A DNA stretch of 64,000 nucleotides from Saprospiraceae bacterium (GCA_018057925.1 JAGPCT010000002.1:1-64000); one strand, 5' to 3'. Shown: positions 18,120 through 28,455, counted from the stretch's first letter. A program made the numbers and translations. The notes: a model not told the origin generated them from the sequence alone.

Positions 18120-18483
18120 AGTATTTTTGTTGAATTAGAAAAAATGAGAAGAATTTTAGAAGTATAACGTAAAATTAAGTCAATAAGTTATTGTTAAGAA
18201 AATTATTTTAAAAAAACTAATTGTAAATAAAGGTAATAGCCAATTCAGAAAGTATCAAAAATAATTATAGGATCCATAGGCATAACAAAAAGGAAAAAGG
18301 AAGCAAGAAGTGGAAAATTTTTACCTTTGACCTTGCATTGATTAATTCTTTTTTTTAGTTGAGAAGTCAATTGTTTCGTGGTTCGAATATTTTGGAAATT
18401 GTAGTCAGGATTTGGACAAAACTTTTGATTTTAAATAGTACGAAATGAATTAGAGTTAATTAGAAAAATAGTAAAAATAGTCT
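18120..18483. other. 364-bp intergenic region between divergent A2M and TerC genes
   Basis: The region is very A/T-rich and should hold the promoters of both genes. I see no ORF, no strong hairpin and no member of the R1-R3 repeats. I looked for the manganese-sensing yybP-ykoY type leader often found before alx/terC-like genes and do not recognise its conserved core. Confidence 0.5.
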
Positions 18484-19524
18484 ATGAACGAAAGTATATT
18501 AAATTTACACCCTGGTATTCTCATTGGATTTGCGGTCACGGTAATTATATTGTTGTTACTGGATCTTGGAATATTTAACAAGAAAAGCCATATAATTTCA
18601 TCTAAAGAAGCCACATGGTGGACGATTGCTTGGATTTCTTTATCGATGATTTTTTCAGGTGTAATTTATTATATATTTAATCAAGATGTAGGCGGGCATA
18701 AACTAGCAATTGATAAGTTTACCGAGTATCAAGCCGCCTATTGGATTGAAAAGGCTTTATCTGTCGATAATTTGTTTGTATTTATTTTAGTATTCAAATT
18801 TTTTAAAGTTCCACGAGAATTTCATCATAAAGTATTGTTTTATGGTATTATAGGAGCATTGGTATTTCGGGCTATTTTCATTTTTACCGGTATTGGCATA
18901 ATCAATATGACGTATCTACCTTCACTAGAATTGTTGGGAGAGACAGTACGCATCAATGTTGTCTTGACATTATTTGGTTTTTTCCTCTTGTATGCCGGAA
19001 TAAAGTCATGGGGCAATAAGCATGAAAGTGAAAATCAGGACTTTAGCGATTCGGCTGGAGCGCGATTAGTCAAAAAGTTGTATAAAGTCAGTGATGGATA
19101 CGATGGAGACAAGTTCTTTACCATTCAAAATGGAATTCGAGTAGCGACGCCTTTGATGGTGGTAGTCAGTGTGATTGAATTTACAGATTTAATATTTGCA
19201 GTGGATTCTATTCCGGCTATTTTTGCTATATCAAGCGATCCTTTTATTCTATATACCTCTAATATATTTGCCATAATGGGTCTTCGGTCTTTGTATTTCT
19301 TATTGGCTAATTTTATATCCAAATTTAGTAAATTACATTACGGATTGGCGTTTATTCTTGGTTTTATAGGTGTAAAGATGATTATATCTCCTTGGGTACA
19401 CGTGCCATCTCCGGTTTCATTGGGTATTGTGGTGGGTGTTTTGATTTTATCCGTTATTGTATCATTTGCTTTTCCGGAAAAGGTAAATCTTGAGGTGGAA
19501 GAGGATAAAAGTCAGGGCAAATAG
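18484..19524 (+). CDS. TerC/Alx family integral membrane protein
   Basis: The protein has 346 residues and about nine hydrophobic segments. Family hallmarks are EKALSVDNLFVFILVFKFF in the first half and VVSVIEFTDLIFAVDSIPAIFAIS in the second, each carrying the acidic residues (D, E/D) in the membrane that characterise TerC/Alx. These proteins are linked to manganese export during metalation of secreted proteins and to tellurium or pH stress. No ter operon genes are adjacent, so a housekeeping Alx-like metal role is more likely than tellurite resistance. It is probably monocistronic. Confidence 0.9.
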   Translation: MNESILNLHPGILIGFAVTVIILLLLDLGIFNKKSHIISSKEATWWTIAWISLSMIFSGVIYYIFNQDVGGHKLAIDKFTEYQAAYWIEKALSVDNLFVFILVFKFFKVPREFHHKVLFYGIIGALVFRAIFIFTGIGIINMTYLPSLELLGETVRINVVLTLFGFFLLYAGIKSWGNKHESENQDFSDSAGARLVKKLYKVSDGYDGDKFFTIQNGIRVATPLMVVVSVIEFTDLIFAVDSIPAIFAISSDPFILYTSNIFAIMGLRSLYFLLANFISKFSKLHYGLAFILGFIGVKMIISPWVHVPSPVSLGIVVGVLILSVIVSFAFPEKVNLEVEEDKSQGK

Positions 19525-19681
19525 GTTTTATTAATGCGTTTCGAGAGTAAGAGCATTGGCTAATATGAAGTGATAAGTTGAGCAAATCAAAAGGGAAACG
19601 TCTTTTTTTTCAAAAGTTAGAGCAAAAGGGTGATTTAAATTCTAAAAAAATGTGCAAATTTGCAAGTTATTAAACGACAAT

Positions 19682-20263
19682 ATGTCAAATAAAAACAAGG
19701 CGAAAAAAGACGAAATATTTGATAATGAATTGCTTCCGCATGTGGATGCCTTGACGACCTTTGCCTTCCATTTGACATATAATGAGGAAGATGCCCGTGA
19801 TTTGGTTCAAGATACATTTTTAAAGGCTTATAAGTCGATAGATAGTTATGTAGAAGGAACTAATTCGAAAGCTTGGTTGTTTAAAATCTTGAAGAATGCT
19901 TACATCAACGAATATCGTAAAAAAAGTAAGCGGCCGACAGAAGTTGATTTTGAAGATTTTCTGGCTTATTTGGAAAAGGATGATTTGACCAACCAAGGAG
20001 CTCAGGATTTCAGAATGGATGTTTTTAAAAATCAAATGGGTGATGAGGTAACAATAGCCATTAACTCATTGCCAATGGATTTTAAAACCGTCATTTTATT
20101 GTGTGATATTGAGGAGTTTACCTATGAAGAAATATCAAAAATAACTGATATTCCTATTGGTACTGTGCGCTCGAGACTTCATCGCGGAAGAAAAATGCTC
20201 CGCGAAAAATTAATGAAGTATGCACAAACTCTTGGTTATACTGATTTTAAATCGACTAAATAA
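19682..20263 (+). CDS. ECF-type RNA polymerase sigma factor
   Basis: The protein has 193 residues from ATG 19682; the frame extends 10 codons upstream, but this is A/T-rich leader. Region 2 is clear (AFHLTYNEEDARDLVQDTFLKAY, then AWLFKILKNAYINEYRKK), followed by a linker and region 4 (LPMDFKTVILLCDIEEFTYEEISKITDIPIGTVRSRLHRGRKML). The closely related SigR/RpoE-like ECF proteins usually have an anti-sigma gene directly downstream. Here a 77-aa protein without a recognisable anti-sigma fold follows after 39 bp. Confidence 0.9.
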   Translation: MSNKNKAKKDEIFDNELLPHVDALTTFAFHLTYNEEDARDLVQDTFLKAYKSIDSYVEGTNSKAWLFKILKNAYINEYRKKSKRPTEVDFEDFLAYLEKDDLTNQGAQDFRMDVFKNQMGDEVTIAINSLPMDFKTVILLCDIEEFTYEEISKITDIPIGTVRSRLHRGRKMLREKLMKYAQTLGYTDFKSTK

Positions 20264-20302
20264 TTGTTTGATTTCTAAATTGTTTTAAAAATTTATTTTG
20301 TC

Positions 20303-20536
20303 ATGAATCACAAAATTGACCCTAAGTTCCATCATAACATCAATCATGGCATTACATCAAATTCCAACCAACACCATTCCGATAATAACCAAGTTAGTAA
20401 CCATTTGAAATCAGAAGATATCGGATATCCAATACCCCAAAACTCTTTCAAAGATTTTTTGAAAAGTAAAGTACACCGACCACATGTTTCCCCCGATTTT
20501 ATCGAAAAACTAAAAAACCACGTATCTAAAAGTTAA
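20303..20536 (+). CDS. Small Asn/His-rich protein downstream of the ECF sigma factor
   Basis: The protein has 77 residues and starts at ATG 20303, 39 bp after the sigma factor stop. The first ~35 residues are dominated by His, Asn, Ser and Gln (seven His in the first 25 or so). The second half is more ordinary: IPQNSFKDFLKSKV, then VSPDFIEKLKNHVSK, which looks like an amphipathic helix. No membrane segment and no HxxxCxxC zinc anti-sigma motif is present. The position suggests a regulator or target of the sigma factor, but this is inference; I do not recognise the family. Confidence 0.5.
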   Translation: MNHKIDPKFHHNINHGITSNSNQHHSDNNQVSNHLKSEDIGYPIPQNSFKDFLKSKVHRPHVSPDFIEKLKNHVSKS

Positions 20537-20732
20537 TTTTTTTTCTTTCAGATTATTTAATTTACAAAAGAATATAATGTATTTGGTATAGATTGTCAAG
20601 AATCTATTTATCAAGATATTCCAATTCTTGTAATCCAATCGTAGAAACCATTCTAAAAGGCTAAAATGTAGGTTTTCATCCTCAGCTCCACTTTATTGAA
20701 AACTTGATAATAGATTTTAATTGCCAGTTTTT

Positions 20733-20740
20733 TACCTTTG
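20733..20740 (+). promoter_or_regulatory. Putative -7 element of prfA
   Basis: TACCTTTG matches the Bacteroidota TAnnTTTG box exactly and is followed by GC 29 bp before the prfA ATG. No TTTG lies at the expected 19-bp distance upstream. Confidence 0.4.
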
Positions 20741-20768
20741 CGCACTTAATGAATGAATTGTATAAATT

Positions 20769-21839
20769 ATGCTGGATAAGCTAACCGCCATTGAAGATAA
20801 GTTTCATATTTTAGAAGAACAACTTTCTGACCCTGAAATCATTTCAGATCTTTCCCGCTTTAAAAAGATTAATAAAGAGTATAAAGACCTTCAAGAGATA
20901 ATTCTTTCTTTCCGTGAATATAAGCAAATTCTTAGCGGTATAGAGATGGCACAAGAAATGATTGCAGATTCGGATCCAGAAATGCAGGAAATGGGTAAAG
21001 TTGAGTTGGAATCCCTTCTTACAGCTAAGCAAGATAAGGAAGATCAGCTCAAGGTGATTCTGATCCCCAAAGATCCTGAGGATTCAAAGGATGTCCTCTT
21101 TGAAATCAGAAGTGGTACAGGAGGTGACGAAGCTTCAATCTTTGCTGGGGATCTGTTCAGGATGTATATTCGCTTTTTTGATAGTCAGGGGTGGAAGCAT
21201 GAGGTCCTTGAAGCCAATGAAGGTGATTCGGGCGGTTATAGTAAAATTATCTTAGAGGTAAGTGGTGAAGATGTATATGGAAAGATGAAGTTTGAATCCG
21301 GTGGACACCGTGTGCAACGGATTCCCAAAACAGAATCTCAAGGTCGAGTTCACACGTCTGCAGCTACTGTCGCTGTGATTCCCAAGCTGGAAGAAGAAGA
21401 TGTGGATATAAAAAAATCGGATCTCAAGGTAGATACATTCCGTGCCAGTGGGGCGGGTGGACAGCATGTCAATAAAACAGAATCAGGTGTGAGATTTACA
21501 CACTTGCCTACCGGTTTAATTACTGAAAGTACAGAAGCACGCTCACAGATAAAAAACCGAGAAATTGCACTGCAAAGACTCTATCAGTTGATATTGGAAA
21601 AAAATAGATCAGCAGTGCAGAATACTATGGCATCTCAACGGAAATCTATGGTTGGTAGTGGCGACCGAAGTGATAAGATACGAACTTACAATTATCCTCA
21701 AAACCGGTTGACAGATCATAGGATTAACCTAACCTTATATAACCTTGACTCTGTTATGGAAGGCAATATTGGAGATATTATCGAAGCGCTCCGGGTATTT
21801 GAAAACACTGAAAAACTTAAAGCCATTGAGGATAATTGA
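20769..21839 (+). CDS. prfA: Peptide chain release factor 1
   Basis: The protein has 356 residues, the normal RF1 length. The catalytic GGQ motif is in GAGGQHVNKTESGVRFTH (near residue 230), and the stop-codon reading loop is P-K-T in RVQRIPKTESQGRVHTSA, the PxT signature of RF1 rather than the SPF of RF2. It recognises UAA and UAG and hydrolyses peptidyl-tRNA on the ribosome. It is likely a single-gene unit, with repeat R1 copy D just downstream. Confidence 0.97.
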   Translation: MLDKLTAIEDKFHILEEQLSDPEIISDLSRFKKINKEYKDLQEIILSFREYKQILSGIEMAQEMIADSDPEMQEMGKVELESLLTAKQDKEDQLKVILIPKDPEDSKDVLFEIRSGTGGDEASIFAGDLFRMYIRFFDSQGWKHEVLEANEGDSGGYSKIILEVSGEDVYGKMKFESGGHRVQRIPKTESQGRVHTSAATVAVIPKLEEEDVDIKKSDLKVDTFRASGAGGQHVNKTESGVRFTHLPTGLITESTEARSQIKNREIALQRLYQLILEKNRSAVQNTMASQRKSMVGSGDRSDKIRTYNYPQNRLTDHRINLTLYNLDSVMEGNIGDIIEALRVFENTEKLKAIEDN

Positions 21840-21952
21840 TGGTTGACCACAACAAATAGTTTGTTTTCTCACTTTAAGTATGATTTAATTTTTTTCTACA
21901 TTTTGTTTAACTTTTTGGTAAAATTTTGAAATGTCGAATGGAAATTGCTATT

Positions 21953-22056
21953 TTAACCCAAATTCAGAATTAGATAATGGGAAGCGATTTGTACATCGGG
22001 CCTCATAATCAGGGTTTTTCGGTTTCGTAAAACCTCGATTGCTGAATTCGGATTTA
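21953..22056 (-). mobile_element. R1 repeat, copy D (shortened, 104 bp)
   Basis: TTAA-CCCAAATTC at the left and GCTGAATTCGGAT-TTAA at the right are R1 ends in reverse orientation. The middle keeps the ACATCGGGCCTCATAATC segment and GGTTTTT..AAAACC remnants but lacks the ATGGTTT hairpin. It ends 28 bp before the HupE-like start codon. Confidence 0.75.
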
Positions 22057-22084
22057 ATGTATCAAAAATCAAATAAAATAGACA

Positions 22085-22672
22085 ATGGAGGATTTTAAAA
22101 TGTATTTTACAGAAGGCTGGAATCACATAATGAGTAGTGATGCATTGGATCATCAATTGTTCATTCTTTCATTGGCTGCTTTATTTCTTTGGAAAGATTG
22201 GAGGCGAGTATTGGTTTTAGTGACTGCTTTTACCATTGGGCATTCGTTGACATTGGCATTGAGTGTTTATGATGTTATTCGTTTTAGTATTGCTTGGGTA
22301 GAGTTTCTAATTCCAATAACTATTCTGTTAACCGCTCTTTATGATTTGCGGTATTTAAATATATCAAAGATAGAAGGTCGAAATATTCAGTTTAATTATA
22401 TCATAGCGTTGTCATTTGGATTAGTACACGGGATGGGCTTTGCCAATAGTATTCGACAAATGTTAGCCAGTGATCAGACTATTGGCATCCCCTTATTAAG
22501 TTTTAATATAGGATTGGAAGTAGGTCAAATTGTGCTGATATTGTTGATATTACTAATTGCTCAATTGCTTGTAGTAAATGTAAAGTTACCTCGCAAGTAT
22601 TGGATTTTGTTGTTAAGCGTAATTCCATTGATTTTATCGTTAAGAATGGCATTGGAGAGAATTCCTTTCTAA
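22085..22672 (+). CDS. HupE/UreJ-like membrane protein
   Basis: The protein has 195 residues with about six transmembrane segments. The motif FTIGHSLTLALS and the later SFGLVHGMGFANSI are the histidine-containing patterns of the HupE/UreJ family, whose members transport nickel or cobalt or act as hydrogenase/urease accessory permeases. No urease or hydrogenase gene is in the window, so the physiological partner is unknown. Repeat R1 copy D lies immediately upstream. Confidence 0.8.
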   Translation: MEDFKMYFTEGWNHIMSSDALDHQLFILSLAALFLWKDWRRVLVLVTAFTIGHSLTLALSVYDVIRFSIAWVEFLIPITILLTALYDLRYLNISKIEGRNIQFNYIIALSFGLVHGMGFANSIRQMLASDQTIGIPLLSFNIGLEVGQIVLILLILLIAQLLVVNVKLPRKYWILLLSVIPLILSLRMALERIPF

Positions 22673-22797
22673 TACATACATATAGAGATAAATAAGTTAC
22701 AATGTTTGGGACAATTAATCCTTCTAAAAAAAACGGTTTCGGTTAACTGAGTTTTAAATCGAAGACCAGACAGACCAGCTTTCATGTTGAATAGATA

Positions 22798-23367
22798 CTA
22801 TTTCTTTTTCTTGGGTATAGAATCTGTTTTAACTCCATTTTTTAACAAGCTATCTTGTTTGATGGCAGTAGATTTGGTTCTTTTTTCATTTTCAACATTC
22901 CAATCATTCAAGTTGAAGTCAATGGCTACTTCCATTGCAACAGCAACTTTCTTTTTGCCTTGTTTTCCGGGAGTCCATTTTTCTCCACTTGTTTTTAATA
23001 GCTGAATTAAGCGCAATGCCTCTTCAGAGCAAGGGGTATTCATTTCTTGCATGGGTTCAATCACAGTAATAGAACCTGTTGTATCTAATAGGATTTTAAA
23101 AGATACCTTTTCTTGAAATTTATCCGAAAGAGCAGAGATAGGATAATTCATATTGTTCAAAAACCATTGTTTAAGGGCTGCGATAGTGCAACGATCCAAT
23201 TTATACATATTGTCTGCATTTCCAGCACAATTAGCTAATTGCGGCATACAATCCACTTGGGTATATATTCTTTCTGTTGTCAAGGACTGAGCTAAGCCTT
23301 GAAATGAAAAGGAAAAGCAAAGACACAATAATAATAGTCTGAGATAAATATGCACAGAATTGTTCAA
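22798..23367 (-). CDS. Exported protein with TonB C-terminal-like domain
   Basis: The protein has about 189 residues. There is no ATG: a TTG at 23367 or a GTG at 23355 can start it, and the GTG would open directly into the signal peptide (HIYLRLLLLCLCF...GLAQ). The C-terminal half matches the TonB_C fold pattern: VSFKILLDTTGSI, CSEEALRLIQLL, then WTPGKQGKKKVAVAMEVAIDF. The usual N-terminal membrane anchor and Pro-rich spacer of TonB are missing, so it is a periplasmic TonB-like protein rather than a classical energy transducer. Four Cys residues lie in the mature N-terminal part. It lies downstream of secA beyond a terminator. Confidence 0.7.
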   Translation of the reverse strand: MNNSVHIYLRLLLLCLCFSFSFQGLAQSLTTERIYTQVDCMPQLANCAGNADNMYKLDRCTIAALKQWFLNNMNYPISALSDKFQEKVSFKILLDTTGSITVIEPMQEMNTPCSEEALRLIQLLKTSGEKWTPGKQGKKKVAVAMEVAIDFNLNDWNVENEKRTKSTAIKQDSLLKNGVKTDSIPKKKK

Positions 23368-23377
23368 TACTCAATAA

Positions 23378-23417
23378 TTAAAACACAACATCTCTATGAA
23401 TCTTCACAGAGATGTTG
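23378..23417 (-). terminator. Rho-independent terminator of secA
   Basis: On the minus strand CAACATCTCT pairs with AGAGATGTTG, with TGAA/TTCA extending the stem, followed by a T-rich tail (TGTTTTAATT). It lies between the secA stop and the TonB-like gene. Confidence 0.85.
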
Positions 23418-23441
23418 CAATTATACTAAATTTTCTGAAAT

Positions 23442-26400
23442 TTATTCGTGTGCTCCGTGGCAGGCTTTGAATTTTTTGCCACTTCCACAAGGACAAGGGT
23501 CATTTCTGCCGATTTTCTTTTCGGATCTTACATAAGTCACCGGTTTTTCGACTGTTGTTGCCGGCGGTCCTGTTCTGTGTGGGTCGTCATCATAGCCATC
23601 AGAATCATCTTTATGAATACGTGCTCTAGAGAAGTCCGTTTTTTGAATTTTGGCTTCTCTTACTTGTTCTGCTTCCATAGCGATTGCCATGTTGCCTTTA
23701 GCAAGGTAAGCAGTTACGTCATGATTGATTTTTCTGACTAAATCTTCAAACAAGCTATAGGCCTCCATCTTATAGATAACAAGCGGGTCTTTTTGTTCAA
23801 AGGAAGCAGTCTGAACAGCATCTTTCAAATCATCCATATTACGCAGATGTTCTTTCCACTTATCATCGATTAGGGCTAATGTGATGGTCTTTTCTATATC
23901 ACGAGCTATCGATCGACCTTCTGATTCAATTGCCTCGTCCATGTCAGCCGATACTGGTAATGGATGTGTGCTTCCATCTGTGAAAGGCAGTGAAATACGC
24001 TTGAAACGATTGCCTTGTTTTTCTTTAACGTCGCGGATTATGGGTAATATGACATCGGATATTTTCTGATTTTTGTTGTTGTAATATTCCATAAATGCAA
24101 CCTGGAACGCTTCAATGGCTTGATCTTCGGACAAAGAAAAGAAATTATCCTGTAGATTTTCCGGGTCAAATCCCAGTTCTGCAATGGACATAGTTCTGAA
24201 TTCATCGAAGGACTTCATAGCTCGGCCTTGCAATACGATAACCTCTGTAGCTGAACTAAACATGGAGCTTAAATCCACAGATAATCGGTCGCCAAAAAGT
24301 GCGTTATTCCTTTTCTTATAGATAGCTTCACGTTGGATATTCATGACATCATCATATTCCAACAATCTTTTACGGATACCGAAGTTGTTTTCTTCGACTC
24401 TTTTTTGAGCCCTTTCTATCGACTTGGTAATCATACTATGTTGAATGACATCACCTTCCTTATGACCCATTCTATCCATTGCCTTGGCGATCCTTTCAGA
24501 CTGGAAAAGACGCATCAAATCATCTTCGAGGGATACGAAAAATTGGGATGAACCCGGATCTCCTTGACGTCCGGAACGTCCTCTAAGCTGACGGTCAACA
24601 CGTCTTGATTCGTGTCGTTCCGTACCTATTATAGCCAGACCACCCGCTATCTTTACATCCTCACTAATCTTGATGTCTGTTCCACGACCTGCCATGTTGG
24701 TAGCTATAGTAACACGGCCTGCGTGTCCTGCTTCTGCCACGACATCGGCTTCCCTAGCATGTTGCTTTGCGTTAAGGACGTTGTGAGCAATACCTCGCAA
24801 TCGCAACATTTTGCTGAGCATTTCTGATATTTCTACAGAAGTGGTACCCACGAGTACCGGCCTTCCAGCTTGTGTCAATTGTGTGATTTCTTCGATGACA
24901 GCATTATATTTCTCACGGGCTGTTTTAAAGACATAATCTTCCATGTCTTTTCTGATAATCGGCCTATTGGTTGGGATGACCGAAACATCGAGCTTATAAA
25001 TTTGCCAAAATTCGCCGGCTTCAGTTTCAGCTGTACCTGTCATCCCGGCTAATTTGTGGTACATCCTGAAATAGTTTTGTAGGGTGACAGTGGCATACGT
25101 CTGTGTCTGTTCGCCTACTTTGACACTTTCTTTAGCTTCAAGAGCTTGGTGTAAACCATCAGAATACCGTCTTCCTTCCATGATACGACCTGTCTGCTCA
25201 TCGACGATTTTCACTTCTTCATTCACGATGATATAATCGACATCTTTTTCAAACAGTGTATATGCTTTCAAAAGTTGGTTGATAGAGTGGAGGCGTTTAG
25301 ATTTGGCGGTATAGTCTTGTATTAACTTTTCTTTTGTCTCAACCTTTTCTTGTGCTGAAAGGCTATCATCCCGTTCCATTTTGTGGATTTCGGTACCTAT
25401 GTCAGGAAGCACAAAGAAATCTTTATCTTCCATGCCCATGGCCATATATTCTGCTCCTTTTTCAGTGAGTTCAACGTCCCTGTTTTTTTCGTCAATGGTA
25501 AAAAGTAATGGTTCGTCGGCAATGTGCATATTTTTGGATTGCTCTTGCATGTAGTGATTCTCAGTCTTTTGAAGGATGACTTTGTTACCTTCTTCACTGA
25601 GGTATTTGATCAATGCTCTGTTTTTTGGCAATGCACGATAGGCTCGAAATAAAGCCAACCCGCCTTCTCCTTCTCCGGTGCCAATTATATTTTCAGCAAT
25701 TAATTTTTTTGCTTCGACGATAAAGTTGGTAACGAGTTTTCTTTGAGCTTCTACCAATCGTTCAACACGGGGCTTAAGGTCAACGTACTCTTGTTCGTCA
25801 GATCCTTGTGGGATAGGACCTGAAATAATAAGTGGTGTTCGGGCATCATCAACAAGAACAGAGTCCACCTCGTCAACCATGGCATAGTGATGTTTGCCTT
25901 GAACCAATTCGTCAGGGCTTGTGACCATGTTGTCTCTAAGGTAGTCGAAACCAAATTCGTTGTTTGTCCCATAAGTGATGTCGCACTGATAAGCGGCACG
26001 TCTTTCCGGAGAGTTAGGACGATAATTGTCAATACAATCAACCGTCAATAATAGAAATTGAAATAAAGGTCCATTCCATTGGCTGTCCCGTTTAGCAAGG
26101 TAATCGTTGACAGTAACAATGTGCACACCCTGGCCGGAAAGTCCATTAAGATAGGCGGGTAAAGAAGCGACAAGGGTTTTTCCTTCACCGGTTGCCATCT
26201 CAGATATTTTACCATCATGTAAGACCATACCACCAATGAGCTGTACATCATAGTGTACCATATTCCATTTTATCTCATTACCGCCTGCTGACCAGGTGTT
26301 TTTCCAATAAGCCTTTCCATCTTCAATTCTAACATAGGCATTAGTCGCTGCCAGATCCATATCATACTGAGTGGCTGTCACTTCAAGCTCATCATGTTGG

Positions 26401-26762
26401 GTGAGACGATTAGCGGTTTCTTTCACTACAGCAAATGCTTCTGGTAGAATTTGACGGAGAATATCTTCTAAATGTTTATCTCTATCTTTTTTTAATTTAT
26501 CGATTTGATCGAAAAAACTCTCCTTTTCACGTATATTAGAAGTCGCCTTTGCTGAATCTGAAAGAGTTTTGATATCCGTATCGATTCCTGATAAATGATT
26601 GGCTATTCTTTGACGAAAATCAGTCGTTTTATTTCTTAACTCATCATTAGACAGAGTACTGTATGATTCAAAGTGTTGATTAATTTCATTAACAATAGGC
26701 ATATAAGCCTTTACTTCTCTATCGGTCTTGGTGCCGAACATTTTTTTTATAAAATCGAACAT
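23442..26762 (-). CDS. secA: Protein translocase subunit SecA
   Basis: The protein has 1106 residues, longer than the ~900 of E. coli but normal for Bacteroidota, which carry insertions in the motor domain. Visible elements: Walker A-like [17 protein letters not shown], the DEAD-type box [16 protein letters not shown], the pre-protein cross-linking region, [28 protein letters not shown] and [16 protein letters not shown], and a C-terminal zinc-binding tail [17 protein letters not shown]. SecA is the ATPase that drives unfolded proteins through SecYEG; the many exported proteins here depend on it. It has its own terminator at 23378-23417 and a -7 box at 26844-26851. Confidence 0.98.
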   Translation of the reverse strand: MFDFIKKMFGTKTDREVKAYMPIVNEINQHFESYSTLSNDELRNKTTDFRQRIANHLSGIDTDIKTLSDSAKATSNIREKESFFDQIDKLKKDRDKHLEDILRQILPEAFAVVKETANRLTQHDELEVTATQYDMDLAATNAYVRIEDGKAYWKNTWSAGGNEIKWNMVHYDVQLIGGMVLHDGKISEMATGEGKTLVASLPAYLNGLSGQGVHIVTVNDYLAKRDSQWNGPLFQFLLLTVDCIDNYRPNSPERRAAYQCDITYGTNNEFGFDYLRDNMVTSPDELVQGKHHYAMVDEVDSVLVDDARTPLIISGPIPQGSDEQEYVDLKPRVERLVEAQRKLVTNFIVEAKKLIAENIIGTGEGEGGLALFRAYRALPKNRALIKYLSEEGNKVILQKTENHYMQEQSKNMHIADEPLLFTIDEKNRDVELTEKGAEYMAMGMEDKDFFVLPDIGTEIHKMERDDSLSAQEKVETKEKLIQDYTAKSKRLHSINQLLKAYTLFEKDVDYIIVNEEVKIVDEQTGRIMEGRRYSDGLHQALEAKESVKVGEQTQTYATVTLQNYFRMYHKLAGMTGTAETEAGEFWQIYKLDVSVIPTNRPIIRKDMEDYVFKTAREKYNAVIEEITQLTQAGRPVLVGTTSVEISEMLSKMLRLRGIAHNVLNAKQHAREADVVAEAGHAGRVTIATNMAGRGTDIKISEDVKIAGGLAIIGTERHESRRVDRQLRGRSGRQGDPGSSQFFVSLEDDLMRLFQSERIAKAMDRMGHKEGDVIQHSMITKSIERAQKRVEENNFGIRKRLLEYDDVMNIQREAIYKKRNNALFGDRLSVDLSSMFSSATEVIVLQGRAMKSFDEFRTMSIAELGFDPENLQDNFFSLSEDQAIEAFQVAFMEYYNNKNQKISDVILPIIRDVKEKQGNRFKRISLPFTDGSTHPLPVSADMDEAIESEGRSIARDIEKTITLALIDDKWKEHLRNMDDLKDAVQTASFEQKDPLVIYKMEAYSLFEDLVRKINHDVTAYLAKGNMAIAMEAEQVREAKIQKTDFSRARIHKDDSDGYDDDPHRTGPPATTVEKPVTYVRSEKKIGRNDPCPCGSGKKFKACHGAHE

Positions 26763-27121
26763 TCTTTAAGATTTATAACTATATGTTGATTAATTTCACG
26801 CTATAAAAGAGATAAGTTGTATCCTCTTTTTAATTTTAGAGCGCAAAGTTACGTTTTTAACTCAAACAGATTTTTATATTGTCAATATTTATCGAATGAT
26901 TAACACGGATATTTTTTTTCGATATGAAGAGGATTGTTACAAAAATATCAAAATGCCTAATGATACACTGCATTATTGTATCATGGATTAAACTGAATAC
27001 ACGTTTGAATTTTAAATAATGTCCCTCATTTATGTCAATAACAAAACCTTTGTTTGTATTTTTATATTTCTAAGAACAAATGTGTGACCATTTAGTTAAT
27101 AATTGTTATAAGTCTGTCAAA
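26763..27121. other. 359-bp divergent intergenic region between secA and a lipoprotein gene
   Basis: It is A/T-rich and holds the secA -7 element near 26844. I see no ORF, strong hairpin or repeat copy. The first 14 codons of an in-frame extension upstream of 27122 show no coding character. Confidence 0.5.
26844..26851 (-). promoter_or_regulatory. Putative -7 element of secA
   Basis: On the minus strand the site reads TAACTTTG followed by CGC, an exact TAnnTTTG match 82 bp before the secA ATG. The only upstream TTTG is 11 bp away, too close for the usual 19-bp spacer. Confidence 0.45.
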
Positions 27122-27817
27122 ATGTCTTATCCTAAAATACAAATCTATATTTTTGGAATTTTTGTCTTTTTTCTTTCTTGTTTATTTTCGTGTAACACTG
27201 TAAAGCAAGATGATATTCCATTAAAAACGTATTATTTTCCATTGGAAGACTTGGTAAATGGCAAAAATTATATTTATCAATGTGATTCACGAGATTCAAT
27301 TGAGGATCAAAGATTCCAGTTTCGCTCTGAAAAAGTAGGTGACAAATGGTATTTAAATGGTAAGATTTATAGAAGTGATGGCGTGCTGACGCATTCATGG
27401 AGAGAAGAAGTTACCCGGTCAGGTGTCGTGATGGACCAGTATTCTATGTATTTAGATCATTCCAATCCAACCACTTGTACTATAAAATACGATGATATTT
27501 ATCCTTTTAAGGCTGATTCCGGAGGTGTTTTTTTATATTCTATTTCCTGGATGGATGCAGCTAATCCTGATACGAAGTATGAATTGATTAGAAATCGCAT
27601 ATACAAAGGGCACTTGAATCTAACGATCATGGCACAGCAAGTTGATTGCATTCATTTTGGTGTTAAGGAGAAGCTGGAAGTTAATCAAGAGGGTATCCTG
27701 GGGCTTGACATGACCGGGGATGAGTTTTATGGCAAGGGGATAGGGTTGGTACGATTTGTACGACAGATGGGTAATGAGCATCTTATTTACACACTAGTTT
27801 CTATTAAGGATTTATAA
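27122..27817 (+). CDS. Hypothetical exported lipoprotein
   Basis: The protein has 231 residues from ATG 27122, chosen because it opens the lipoprotein signal (YIFGIFVFFLSCLFSC, lipobox Cys ~24); upstream codons are leader. The mature part is beta-rich (YYFPLEDLVNGKNYIYQC, KWYLNGKIYRSDGV, FYGKGIGLVRFVRQMG). The terminal GKGIGLVRF pattern resembles lipoproteins of unknown function that fold as a beta sandwich. I do not recognise the family. The DUF3109 gene follows after 49 bp with its own -7 box. Confidence 0.65.
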   Translation: MSYPKIQIYIFGIFVFFLSCLFSCNTVKQDDIPLKTYYFPLEDLVNGKNYIYQCDSRDSIEDQRFQFRSEKVGDKWYLNGKIYRSDGVLTHSWREEVTRSGVVMDQYSMYLDHSNPTTCTIKYDDIYPFKADSGGVFLYSISWMDAANPDTKYELIRNRIYKGHLNLTIMAQQVDCIHFGVKEKLEVNQEGILGLDMTGDEFYGKGIGLVRFVRQMGNEHLIYTLVSIKDL

Positions 27818-27837
27818 AACAATGGTATTTAATCTTG

Positions 27838-27845
27838 TATCTTTG
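27838..27845 (+). promoter_or_regulatory. Putative -7 element of the DUF3109/HemW operon
   Basis: TATCTTTG matches TAnnTTTG exactly, 21 bp before ATG 27867. Confidence 0.45.
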
Positions 27846-27866
27846 TATTAAATAAAGTTATTTTCT

Positions 27867-28454
27867 ATGTTGATGGTGGGAGACCTATTGGTCAGCGATG
27901 ACGTGGTGAAAGAGCATTTTGCCTGTGATTTAAATGCTTGTAAAGGTGCATGTTGCTGGGAGGGTGACTTTGGTGCGCCCCTGGATAAGAAGGAGTTGCC
28001 TATATTAGATGATATAAAAGATAAAGTCGCACCTTATTTATCAAATGAATCTATTGCTTTATTGCAAAAGGTGGGTGCTTATACATATTTTGATGAAATG
28101 GAAGCCTATGGGACTTCGTTGTTACCTAATGGCGCTTGTGTCTTTATGACACGTGACGAAAATGGAATCGCCGGTTGTGGTATTGAACAAGCATGGCGAG
28201 ATGGCGTGGTTGACTGGCCCAAGCCGGAAAGTTGTCATCTTTATCCAGTCAGGGTTGTGTTTGATAAAAAGGGATCTGATTATGCTCTTAATTACGATAG
28301 GTGGTCTATTTGTCACAATTCATGCAATGTACCCGGAAGAACTAAAATTAAGTTGTATCAATTTGTCAAAAATGCACTTATACGGCGATATGGTCAGGAG
28401 TTCTATGATCAATTGGACTATTTGGCCGGTGTAATAGATGAGACAGAAGCTTAA
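27867..28454 (+). CDS. DUF3109 family Cys-rich protein
   Basis: The protein has 195 residues. The N-terminal ACDLNACKGACCWEGDFGAPL and the later GCGIEQAW, KPESCHLYPVRV and WSICHNSC carry the conserved cysteines of DUF3109 (related to the Fe-S/zinc-binding CxxxC..CC YkgJ group). The family is widespread in Bacteroidota and its function is undetermined; the cysteines suggest metal or Fe-S binding in the cytoplasm. It lies 13 bp before the HemW-like gene and is likely its operon partner. Confidence 0.85.
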   Translation: MLMVGDLLVSDDVVKEHFACDLNACKGACCWEGDFGAPLDKKELPILDDIKDKVAPYLSNESIALLQKVGAYTYFDEMEAYGTSLLPNGACVFMTRDENGIAGCGIEQAWRDGVVDWPKPESCHLYPVRVVFDKKGSDYALNYDRWSICHNSCNVPGRTKIKLYQFVKNALIRRYGQEFYDQLDYLAGVIDETEA

Positions 28455-28455
28455 C

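Noticed and set aside
18120-18483. Manganese riboswitch (yybP-ykoY type) before the TerC gene
   Set aside because: I could not find the conserved core or a convincing multi-helix fold.
18484-19524. Tellurite resistance locus
   Set aside because: Only a TerC/Alx-type protein is present, without terA, terB, terD or terE neighbours; a metal-homeostasis role fits better.
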